Source of the DNA: Desulfatirhabdium sp964549995
GTDB taxonomy: Bacteria; Desulfobacterota; Desulfobacteria; Desulfobacterales; Desulfatirhabdiaceae
NCBI GenBank assembly: GCA_964549995.1
Contig: CAZJXF010000058.1
Coordinates: 1-20,592 of the forward strand
Length of the DNA: 20,592 nt
Direction of reading: 5' to 3'
The translations under genes and the position numbers were made by a program. Numbering within the stretch: the first letter of the stretch is position 1; every line of letters begins with the position of its first letter. This document shows positions 7,696 through 14,436 of the stretch, piece by piece. A model generated the notes under the pieces. That model did not search any database. It had not been told where the DNA came from and worked only from the letters and a program-made list of their open reading frames with translations.

Positions 7696-8190
7696 ATGGA
7701 GCATCGGGGTTACTGTACGGCGGGAGTTTCTACCGTCAACAACACCTACAAAGCCTTGATGAACCTAACCGAGCTTGGAAAAATCGTGAAAGAGGGAAAC
7801 TACTTCCGATTGCCGACTTGTGAGAGCCAATACAAAGACCACGCCCGACTATTAACCAACACGCTTGCCGAGATGTATTGCCTAAACTGCGAATTAACCG
7901 TTCACAGAGAGCGGTTAATCGAGGAGAAGGGATTGCGTCCGGACGCAATGGTGCTGTTAACCAGAAACGGAGAAGGGAGGTGCGTAATTCTCGAGGTATT
8001 AGAGAACGAAACAGAGGAATATTTTAGGAGCAAGGTTAGGGTATGGAACAACTGGAACGAGGCAACCGAAAGCCTCCAGCGCAACTTTCGTAGGAATAGA
8101 AATAGCCTTGGCATGATCCTTGCTTTACGGATGTTCACAGGATGGGGCACCTTATCCATTAACCGGACTGTGCTGAAGGAAAGGGGGTGA
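7696..8190 (+). CDS. Winged-helix / replication-relaxation-like protein, 5' end unclear
   Basis: A 164-residue reading frame from the first ATG. The N-terminal part (TAGVSTVNNTYKALMNLTEL, then GKIVKEGNYFRLP) looks like a winged-helix recognition helix and wing. The C-terminal part has RPDAMVLL (D83), RCVILEVL (E100) and RSKVRVW (K113), the D...E...K arrangement seen in replication-relaxation-like and PD-(D/E)XK-like proteins of plasmids and integrated elements. This assignment is by motif only. The frame stays open upstream to 7639 and there reads like the missing first helices of the winged helix (LVIADKHAVAKIMEHRG), but without an ATG. An ATG at 7629 with AGGGA upstream sits in another frame and would join it by one-base loss in an A6 run. 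No good ribosome-binding site precedes 7696. So the gene is either frameshifted or starts at a non-ATG codon. Confidence 0.6.
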   Translation: MEHRGYCTAGVSTVNNTYKALMNLTELGKIVKEGNYFRLPTCESQYKDHARLLTNTLAEMYCLNCELTVHRERLIEEKGLRPDAMVLLTRNGEGRCVILEVLENETEEYFRSKVRVWNNWNEATESLQRNFRRNRNSLGMILALRMFTGWGTLSINRTVLKERG

Positions 8191-8292
8191 ATAGGAACAC
8201 TTTATTTCCGCAATGTTTACAACAGGTATGGAAATGATTCAGAGTGGATCGATGCAGGATCAGAATCAATCATTCATGGAAGGAGAAGAAAA

Positions 8293-8787
8293 ATGAAGAA
8301 GCCGTGTCTCGCAATGATGGTTGCAGTATTGGTGATGCTGGTTGCTACTTCAAGTTACGCCGGGAGCATTACCGTTAAGTCTGAGAAGATAACCTCAGGA
8401 CCATACTACAATCCAGCCTATACCAACCCCGGTGACTGCGTGGGATATGCTCGGTGGTTGTTGCCGAATCTTACAAAAGGCAAGGGCCAGCTCCCCTCAG
8501 TCGACCTTACATCTGGGGATGCGAAAAGGCATATTATAAATTCGTCAAAAACCCGCGAGAAAAATGTGGCCGTCATCGATATTCAATCTGGAACTTACTC
8601 AGGCAATGACCACTTAGGGGTCGTGCTATCCGTAGACGACAGTGGCTCCAACAAGAGTATTGTTCTGCTCGAGGCAAGCTATCCGGGTGCCGGGATCTAT
8701 AAACGAACGGTTAAAGGCAAAAAGGTATCTATCTCTGACCTCATGAAGAAGGTCAACATCGTTGGTTACTATGATTACCGGAAGTAG
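8293..8787 (+). CDS. Secreted CHAP-like cysteine amidase/peptidase domain protein
   Basis: A 164-residue exported protein. Residues 1-23 form a Sec signal peptide ending in SYA before Gly24. The mature part has NPGDCVGYARWL with C49, NDHLGVVLSV with H107 and LLEASYPG with E127: the order, spacing and context (GDCVxYARW...DHxGVV) of CHAP-type NlpC/P60-related amidases, which cut cell-wall peptide bonds. The length suits a single-domain member. The start is supported by AAGGAG about nine bases before the ATG. It is followed by a hairpin and then a membrane-anchored HEAT-repeat gene in the same direction. A role in cell-wall hydrolysis or interbacterial competition is inferred from fold only; no immunity gene is clearly recognisable, though the neighbour is the first place to look. 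Confidence 0.72.
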   Translation: MKKPCLAMMVAVLVMLVATSSYAGSITVKSEKITSGPYYNPAYTNPGDCVGYARWLLPNLTKGKGQLPSVDLTSGDAKRHIINSSKTREKNVAVIDIQSGTYSGNDHLGVVLSVDDSGSNKSIVLLEASYPGAGIYKRTVKGKKVSISDLMKKVNIVGYYDYRK

Positions 8788-8803
8788 CACATCGAAGTGA
8801 ACG

Positions 8804-8843
8804 GAGGATCCGGATGGTGCCTCCATCCGGATCCTCAAATTTT
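8804..8843 (+). terminator. 14-bp perfect hairpin after the CHAP-like gene
   Basis: GAGGATCCGGATGG (8804-8817), loop TGCCT, CCATCCGGATCCTC (8823-8836) are exact reverse complements, followed by AAATTTT. This is a strong intrinsic terminator or attenuator placed 16 bases after the CHAP-like stop and about 20 bases before the next gene's ribosome-binding site. Confidence 0.72.
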
Positions 8844-8861
8844 CACCTGGGAGGTATTTCA

Positions 8862-9641
8862 ATGAGAAAATTAAGCCTACTTACAATCGGTTGTTTCGCA
8901 TTATTTTTGATTGCTTATCTTGCTTCCTCTCCAAAACAGGTTCCTAATCAAAGGGAATCTACCCCAGTAGCTGGCATAGATTACAATGGCCAAGCGAATA
9001 TTGGTCATCGGCAAAACCATATCAACAAGAATGGAGGCGTAAAACGGCAAGCCGGGCCCAAAATCCCTCCTTCCACGAGTGCTGATCCAATTTACACAGG
9101 CAAATCGTACGGTTATGGATCGACATTTGCCGACTCACAGGAAGAGTTTGAGAACCTTGGACTTTATCATTCAAATGAAAATATTCGAGCAGCGGCGATA
9201 AGCCAACTAGAAAAAGATATCCACACGAACGCAACTTTATTTGAAGCTCTCAATGATCCTTCGCCTGTCGTGCGAGTTGCATCCATACAGAAAATGATCC
9301 AATTCGAAGACAGAGAGAATCGCGTCTTCTCTGAGGCGCTCGAAAAATTGCTTCAAGAAGAGAAGGACAACAGCGTCATTGAGGAGGCATTAAGCTATTT
9401 CTCGTTGACCTTCCACGAGAACGGGAGTGCCGTGATTGAAAAAGTTCTTGATAGGAATTCCCTTACTCGAAACGTTCTGGCCTATGCTGCAGAAATCCTC
9501 CATGAGGACTATGGATTGGACCCGTACACATGCTATGAAACGTTAATAAAGAGCCCCAGTTTTGCAGCAATGGACCACACTGACCAGGTAATGCTGCAGG
9601 AGGATCTCGGCAGCATTTTTGTGTCTAAATCGGAAGCGTAA
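8862..9641 (+). CDS. Membrane-anchored HEAT-repeat-like protein
   Basis: A 259-residue protein. The ATG at 8862 is chosen because GGGAGG lies about seven bases upstream and it begins with a hydrophobic anchor (LSLLTIGCFALFLIAYLA, 4-21). An in-frame ATG at 8814 lies inside the terminator hairpin and is rejected. After a polar linker rich in Gln, Asn and Pro (about 25-90) come paired helices typical of HEAT repeats: NIRAAAISQLEKD, SPVVRVASIQKMIQF, NSVIEEALSYFSLTF and LTRNVLAYAAEIL. These form a curved protein-binding scaffold. Topology should place the repeats outside the cytoplasmic membrane. It sits after the secreted CHAP-like gene and could bind or restrain it, but that is inference. No enzyme motif is visible. 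Confidence 0.68.
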   Translation: MRKLSLLTIGCFALFLIAYLASSPKQVPNQRESTPVAGIDYNGQANIGHRQNHINKNGGVKRQAGPKIPPSTSADPIYTGKSYGYGSTFADSQEEFENLGLYHSNENIRAAAISQLEKDIHTNATLFEALNDPSPVVRVASIQKMIQFEDRENRVFSEALEKLLQEEKDNSVIEEALSYFSLTFHENGSAVIEKVLDRNSLTRNVLAYAAEILHEDYGLDPYTCYETLIKSPSFAAMDHTDQVMLQEDLGSIFVSKSEA

Positions 9642-9708
9642 GGGAGTTGTGTGATACTTTCACCCTAATGGAGCCACTCAGGGTTTATCGAAAAGCCGTT
9701 TTACGACC

Positions 9709-9893
9709 GGATACTGCGTCATCGCAGAGGAGATTCCGGTCAAGGTGGCAGCGGACTCGGCTTACCATAACGCCATGAAGAACAACGACAAGAAGACCTC
9801 CCGGATCGGTCATGACGCAGCACTGAAACGGGTCATGATCGATCTCTTGTCCGACCCACCGATCTGTTCAAACAGTTCAGCAAAGCCTTTTTG
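9709..9893 (+). pseudogene. hsdR: Remnant of type I restriction subunit R (HsdR C-terminal end), frameshifted
   Basis: Read from 9709 the frame gives AEEIPVKVAADSAYHNAM, then NNDKKTSRIGHDAALKRVM and IDLLSDP. After a one-base deletion near 9857 the next frame gives TDLFKQFSKAF. This is the typical C-terminal end of HsdR proteins (HDxALxRVMxxLLxDxTELFKQFSDN), known to me from the family. Restoring one base (GACCACACC for GACCCACC) would give the family's SDHTD. No start, no hsdM or hsdS gene and no motor domain are present nearby, so this is a leftover fragment of a lost restriction system. Confidence 0.65.
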
Positions 9894-10167
9894 CACCTCC
9901 TCCTGCGGTCATAACTGATGCCGCAAGACCTGCGGCACCTGAATCGGATTTGCTTGCCTTCCGGCGGGCTGAATACAACATTATCCGAAGGGAAGTCAAT
10001 GATCCACAAAACATTCCTCATCTTCGGGTAATTCGAACTACAGTCCCTTCATAGGGTACGAGCTCATCAACCGTCAGAAAGCGATTTCTTATCACCTCAT
10101 CTCACCTGCATTTATAGGCAAAATATCTTGGCGGGCAAGGCCATGACTTTCCGGGACGGAACGCCCG
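9894..10167. other. Intergenic, only weak coding traces
   Basis: No supported gene. On the minus strand a 25-codon ORF from GTG 10095 (ending FLTVDELVPYEGTVVRITRR) overlaps by ATGA a second frame from 10021, which could be one broken gene. I do not recognise it. A G/C hairpin-like sequence around 10130-10160 lies just past the FAD/FeS gene and may end that operon, but it lacks a T-run. Confidence 0.35.
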
Positions 10168-11784
10168 CTACTGTTCAAGACGATCCCGGATCGTGATGGC
10201 GAAATCCGGGCAGATGTACAGGCACTGGAGGCATCCGATGCACCGTTCCGGGCGGGAGACCACGGCGGGTCTGTAGCCGCCGGAGTTGAAGCGATCGGAT
10301 CGCGTAAAGACCCCAAGACCGCAAACATCCCGGCAGTAGCCGCAATCTTTGCATGCCGCCTCGTTGATCGTCACCTCGAATTCGCGCAAATCACAGGACA
10401 GACATCTGCCGGCCTCCTGCATTGCAGCGGAAGGCTTCAGCGTTTTCTCGACGATATCGAAGTCGCCCTCCATCCGCTTCTTGCGTGCTGCCAGTCTGGC
10501 TTTCACCCGCAGCGTTCCACGAGGGGCAGCCTCAGGAATCGTTTCTGTGCGGGGGATTTCCGATAGCCGGTTGATGCTTCCTGTACCGCCAAGGAAGCGA
10601 TCGATGGATATGGCGGCTCTGCGTCCCTGACCGATAGCTTCGATGATGGAAGCAGGGCCCAAAACGACGTCCCCTCCGGCGAAGATTCCTTTTTCCGATG
10701 TGGCGAGCGAGTCGTCGTCGACCGCAATGGTTCCGTTCCGATTGCGCTTGAGTCGATCCGTCGGGATGTCCGCCTGCTGGCCGATGGCCGAGATAACAGC
10801 CGAAGCCTCCAGGACAAACGCACTGTTCTCGATGGGCACAGGTCGTGGACGGCCGTCGATATCTTTGTCGCCGAGCGCCATGCGAATGCATGTGACCGAA
10901 CCGTTCCCGATGCGAACCGGTGCCGTCAGGAAGCGAATGACCACGCCTTCTTCGAGTGCCTGGTCGATCTCCTCTTCGGCAGCAGGCATCTGGTCGCGGG
11001 TGCGTCTATAGAGGATGGTCGTTTCGGCGCCAAGCCTTCTTGCAACCCGAGCAGCGTCGATGGCCGTGTTGCCGCCCCCGACGACGAGTACCTTCGCTCC
11101 GATGGGGAATGTCTTTCCCGAATGGATCTCTTTCAGGAAGGTGAGGCCGTCGAGTACACAGGGGCTCTCCTCGCCCGGAATGCCCATCCTGAGGCTGCGC
11201 CAAGCCCCAGTGGCAACAAAGACGGCATTGTAGCCCTTCTCCAGAAGGGACTCGGCAGTGTCTATCCGCGTATCGGTGCAGATTTCAACGCCTGCCTGTT
11301 CGATTACCGCGATATCCCGGTCTACGATCTCGTTGGGCAGCCGGTAACCCGGTATGCCGTATCGAAGCAGGCCGCCTGCTTCAGCAAGGGCCTCGAAGAC
11401 CGTCACATCGTGGCCTTGCAGAAAGAGATACCAGGCAGCGGTGAGCCCGGCGGGGCCCGAGCCGACAATGGCGACCTTCTTGTCTGTCGGGCTCAGTCGT
11501 ACGGGTTTCGGCTGCTTCCGCCAGCCTTTCTCTGCAGCGATGCGCTTGAGCATGCGAATTGCCACGGGGCCTTCGAACTGGTTGCGCGAACACTTCGCTT
11601 CGCAGGGGTGCACACAGGCGTAACCGCAGACGAAGGGAAAAGGGATTTTTTCGCGAATGACGGCAAGGGCCTCTTCGAAGCGTCCTTTGCAAATTGCCCG
11701 GATATAGCGGGGCACGTCAATGCCGGCCGGGCAGGCCGCCTGGCACGGTGCGATTTTTGGATTGTTGGCGTTTGCAACGCACAC
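10168..11784 (-). CDS. GltD-like NAD(P)-linked FAD oxidoreductase with extra C-terminal ferredoxin domain
   Basis: A 538-residue soluble flavoprotein. An N-terminal FeS domain has C14, C18, C53, C57, C61 and C65. The FAD-binding motif VGSGPAG spans 107-113, the pyridine-nucleotide motif GGGNTAIDAAR spans 236-246, and the second FAD motif is GIFAGGD (366-372). This is the GltD/dihydropyrimidine dehydrogenase-type electron-transfer core. Unlike plain GltD it ends in a two-cluster ferredoxin domain: CKDCGYCRDVC (478-488) and CIGCLQCLYICP (515-526). The start is GTG with AAAGGAG seven bases upstream. As the last gene after korABC, and with no separate ferredoxin-like KorD subunit in view, it could carry electrons between the 2-oxoacid oxidoreductase or ferredoxin and NAD(P)H. 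That link is inferred from context. Confidence 0.88.
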   Translation of the reverse strand: MCVANANNPKIAPCQAACPAGIDVPRYIRAICKGRFEEALAVIREKIPFPFVCGYACVHPCEAKCSRNQFEGPVAIRMLKRIAAEKGWRKQPKPVRLSPTDKKVAIVGSGPAGLTAAWYLFLQGHDVTVFEALAEAGGLLRYGIPGYRLPNEIVDRDIAVIEQAGVEICTDTRIDTAESLLEKGYNAVFVATGAWRSLRMGIPGEESPCVLDGLTFLKEIHSGKTFPIGAKVLVVGGGNTAIDAARVARRLGAETTILYRRTRDQMPAAEEEIDQALEEGVVIRFLTAPVRIGNGSVTCIRMALGDKDIDGRPRPVPIENSAFVLEASAVISAIGQQADIPTDRLKRNRNGTIAVDDDSLATSEKGIFAGGDVVLGPASIIEAIGQGRRAAISIDRFLGGTGSINRLSEIPRTETIPEAAPRGTLRVKARLAARKKRMEGDFDIVEKTLKPSAAMQEAGRCLSCDLREFEVTINEAACKDCGYCRDVCGLGVFTRSDRFNSGGYRPAVVSRPERCIGCLQCLYICPDFAITIRDRLEQ

Positions 11785-11799
11785 CGCTCAACTCCTTTC

Positions 11800-11910
11800 T
11801 TGAACGGATCTGGTGACTTTTGAATGAGCCGCATCAAAAGGCTTACCCGCCCCCATGCTCAGGCCCGGAAAGACCCCAAAATCGGGGGTACAGCGACTTT
11901 TTGAGAAGCC
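11800..11910. repeat. Intergenic repeat copy overlapping the 3' end of korC
   Basis: The plus strand from about 11815 reads GACTTTT, then GGCCCGGAA, CCCCAAAATCGGGGG and CGACTTTTTGAGAAGCC. The same order of blocks (GGCCCGGAA...CCGAAAATC...CGACTTTTTGCGAGGCC) occurs as the reverse complement of the element at 17677-17777. So this is a diverged copy of the same repeat. It supplies the last roughly 15 codons of korC (SQKVAVPPILGSFRA) and most of the gap before the FAD/FeS gene. Confidence 0.72.
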
Positions 11911-12437
11911 GCCAAGCCATAACCTGTCGCCAATACCTTGAGATTCATCTCGGCGGCAGCGCCTTTGAAGCGCTTCCGGATCATCTGCTCCAGGGCTTCG
12001 ATCTTCACGATCCCGGTCTTTCCAGCTACGGTTCCCAAGGCCAGAAGGTTGACGCTCATCTCGTTGCCCAAATCGCTTGCCATCTTCGTGAATGCAACGC
12101 CCATGAAGTTGGGGGCCGTTCGGGGTTGTGCCAGGGTGCTGTCGTAGAGGATCGGTACTCCCTTGTCGGCCCAGCTCTCGTACTTCTGTAAGGCCTCTTC
12201 CGTCAATGTGAGGATGCAATCGGGATGCTGCACTTGCTGAAAAAGGATCTCATCGGTATCGATGATGACTTCCGCCACCGAAAGGCCCCCGCGGCTTGCA
12301 ATGCCGTAAGACTGTGTCTGGACCACATTCTTTCCCTCGAGAATCGCCGCTTCCGCGAGCAGGATACCCGCGAGGATCAAGCCCTGCCCACCCGTTCCCG
12401 CCAGAATCACCTCGACGTGGGTGTTTTCCGTTGTCAT
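11859..12437 (-). CDS. korC: 2-oxoacid:ferredoxin oxidoreductase, gamma subunit
   Basis: A 192-residue subunit that docks on the alpha/beta core and is thought to bind the CoA side of the reaction (pyruvate/ketoisovalerate oxidoreductase gamma family). The diagnostic motif GTGGQG (14-19) comes right after the first strand. The ATG at 12437 follows the korB stop by 14 bases and has AAGGAAGG upstream; a longer in-frame extension overlaps korB and is rejected. The C-terminus is unusual: residues after GYGLA appear to be encoded by an intergenic repeat, so the original stop was probably elsewhere. Function with korA and korB is to make acyl-CoA, CO2 and reduced ferredoxin from a 2-oxoacid. Confidence 0.9.
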   Translation of the reverse strand: MTTENTHVEVILAGTGGQGLILAGILLAEAAILEGKNVVQTQSYGIASRGGLSVAEVIIDTDEILFQQVQHPDCILTLTEEALQKYESWADKGVPILYDSTLAQPRTAPNFMGVAFTKMASDLGNEMSVNLLALGTVAGKTGIVKIEALEQMIRKRFKGAAAEMNLKVLATGYGLAASQKVAVPPILGSFRA

Positions 12438-12451
12438 GCGTCGCCTTCCTT

Positions 12452-13270
12452 TCAGCCTTGCTGAGCCCTGGACCGGACGCTTTCGTATCGGGTATTGAAG
12501 TCCGGGAAATCTCTCGATACAAACGTGCCGATGGCCAAGCGCTCGCCGCGCTCGGACTCGGGCAGATTGCGGTAGGCATCGACCGCTACGGCCCGATCCC
12601 GCAACCAGTGAAGCATATCGGGGATGCCTTTCATCTCGTTGCGACGGCCGAAGTGTGTGGGGCAGGGGCTGACCACTTCTACGACGGAAAAGCCCTTTTG
12701 GGTGAGGGCTTCTTTCATGGTTTCCTTCATTTCCCATCCGTAATAGGGTATGCAGCGGGCCACGTAATTGGCTCCAGCCGTTTCGGCCAAGGCGCAGATA
12801 TCGAAACCCCGCTCCGGATTGCCGTAGATCGTGGTGCTCGTGTGGCACTCCTGCGGGGTTGTGCCCGACACTTGGCCGCCCGTCATGCCGAAATTGAAGT
12901 TGTTCAGGATGATGGCGGTGAGATCCATGTTGCGGCGGCAGGCATGGATGAAATGGTTCCCGCCGATGGTCACGCCGTCGCCGTCGCCCATGAGGACCAC
13001 TACGTGGAGTTTTGGATTGTACGCCTTGATGCCAGTCGCGTAGGCAAGCGCGCGGCCGTGGGTGGTATGCAGGGCATTGGTGACCAGATAGTCATCCGCT
13101 TTGCCCGTACAGCCGATGCCTGTGACGACCACCGTGTCGGTTGCGGCGTAGTCGAGTTCCTCGAAAGCCCTCAGCAGAGCTCCGAGCATGATGCCGATGC
13201 CGCAGCCAGCGCACCACATGTGCGGAAGGATCCCGCCCTTGAGATATTTCATTCCCGTTGCGTGTGCCAC
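12452..13270 (-). CDS. korB: 2-oxoacid:ferredoxin oxidoreductase, beta (TPP-binding) subunit
   Basis: A 272-residue catalytic subunit. It holds thiamine diphosphate through GDGD (95-98) with the matching NNFNFGMTGGQ (123-133), and one [4Fe-4S] cluster through C20, C23 (WCAGCG), C54 (GIGC) and C203 (SPCPTHFGRRN). This pattern fits the KorB/2-oxoglutarate type better than pyruvate oxidoreductase, but the substrate cannot be fixed from sequence alone. The start is taken as GTG at 13270 because AAAGGA lies about seven bases upstream. An ATG at 13294 would overlap korA and has no ribosome-binding site; an ATG at 13252 is a further alternative. It lies between korA (13-base gap) and korC (14-base gap). 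Confidence 0.92.
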   Translation of the reverse strand: MAHATGMKYLKGGILPHMWCAGCGIGIMLGALLRAFEELDYAATDTVVVTGIGCTGKADDYLVTNALHTTHGRALAYATGIKAYNPKLHVVVLMGDGDGVTIGGNHFIHACRRNMDLTAIILNNFNFGMTGGQVSGTTPQECHTSTTIYGNPERGFDICALAETAGANYVARCIPYYGWEMKETMKEALTQKGFSVVEVVSPCPTHFGRRNEMKGIPDMLHWLRDRAVAVDAYRNLPESERGERLAIGTFVSRDFPDFNTRYESVRSRAQQG

Positions 13271-13283
13271 ACCCGATTCCTTT

Positions 13284-14426
13284 CTATGTCGCATCGAAGA
13301 TTTCTGCGAGGATGTCTTGGGGGGTGATGATCGTTCCGTTGTATCGGTTGACGCGCCGCAAATCCATATCGGGACCTACAGCCTTGAGGACCTCGTCTGC
13401 GATCTGCCCCGAGTAATTCATCTCCGGAACGACGATCCGTTTCGCGCGCTGTCCGAGTTCGGCCACTTCGCGGTCCGGAAAGGGCCAGACGGTTTGCAAC
13501 TGCAGCACACCCGCCTTGATTCCCCGCTTGCGGGCCTCGATGGCTGCGGCACGCCCGGAGCGGGTCGTCGCACCGAGGGTTACCAACAGCACATCCATAT
13601 CGTCCGTATCGAAGGTCTGGGTCAGCACGATCTCATCCCGATGACGGGCGATCTTCTCGTGGAGCTGCCGGATGCGCCAGGCGGCATTGTTCGGATCGTT
13701 GTTGCTGTATCCGTCGAGGCCATGCATGGAACTCGAGACGTGAAAAACGTATTCGCTGCCGTATGCGGCAAGCGGTGCAATCCCATCCTCATCGGCCTGG
13801 TAAGGTTTGTAGTCGGCTGGAGGTCCTGTCGGGGTCTTGCGGTTCACCACCTCCAACGCGTCCGGGGCGGGAAGCTCGACATTTTCCCGCATGTGGCCCA
13901 CAATTTCGTCGGGCATCAGCACGACGGGCACCCGGTAGCGTTCGGCGAAGTTGAAGGCCGTCACGGTCAACGCGAAACATTCCTTCACGCTCGAAGGGCA
14001 CAGTGCGATGAGCGTCTGATCCCCGTGACGACCCCATCGAACCTGCATGATATCCGATTGGGCCGGCCGAGTCGCAAGGCCCGTGCTGGGGCCGGCGCGC
14101 TGCACGTTCACAATGACGCAAGGCACCTCACCCATCACCGCAAGCCCCAGATTTTCCTGCATGAGGGAAAAGCCCGGTCCGCTTGTGGCCGTAAACGCCT
14201 TGGCCCCGGCCAGTGAGGCGCCGATGACCGCAGCGATGGATGCGATCTCGTCTTCCATCTGGATATACATACCGCCCAGCTTGGGCAGCTTCTGCGAACA
14301 TACTTCTGCGATCTCGGAGGAGGGCGTAATCGGATAGCCGGCGTAGAACCTCGCCCCGGCATAGATGGCCCCTTCCGCGATAGCTTCATTGCCTTGCATC
14401 AGGCGAATTTCCTTGGACAAGAGCAT
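13284..14426 (-). CDS. korA: 2-oxoacid:ferredoxin oxidoreductase, alpha subunit
   Basis: A 380-residue subunit pairing with KorB. It carries the family's MQGNEAIAEGA N-terminus, YPITPSSE (31-38), TSGPGFSLM (81-89) and AGPSTGLATRPAQSD (111-125), the segments that line the active site and contact the TPP pyrimidine ring. No gamma domain is fused at the N-terminus, matching the separate korC gene. The ATG at 14426 lies 10 bases after the ade stop with GGAAAGGA just upstream (tight spacing); ATG at 14399 is a possible alternative. Longer in-frame extension to 14477 would overlap ade and lacks family resemblance. Part of the same operon as the deaminases. Confidence 0.92.
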   Translation of the reverse strand: MLLSKEIRLMQGNEAIAEGAIYAGARFYAGYPITPSSEIAEVCSQKLPKLGGMYIQMEDEIASIAAVIGASLAGAKAFTATSGPGFSLMQENLGLAVMGEVPCVIVNVQRAGPSTGLATRPAQSDIMQVRWGRHGDQTLIALCPSSVKECFALTVTAFNFAERYRVPVVLMPDEIVGHMRENVELPAPDALEVVNRKTPTGPPADYKPYQADEDGIAPLAAYGSEYVFHVSSSMHGLDGYSNNDPNNAAWRIRQLHEKIARHRDEIVLTQTFDTDDMDVLLVTLGATTRSGRAAAIEARKRGIKAGVLQLQTVWPFPDREVAELGQRAKRIVVPEMNYSGQIADEVLKAVGPDMDLRRVNRYNGTIITPQDILAEIFDAT

Positions 14427-14436
14427 ATCCTTTCCG

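Noticed and set aside
8814..8861. Earlier start for the HEAT-repeat protein
   Set aside because: This ATG lies inside a 14-bp hairpin and has no ribosome-binding site; 8862 has both a good site and a membrane anchor.
12296..14216. Plus-strand open frames opposite korA and korB
   Set aside because: They mirror strongly conserved minus-strand genes and have no domain or ribosome-binding site.
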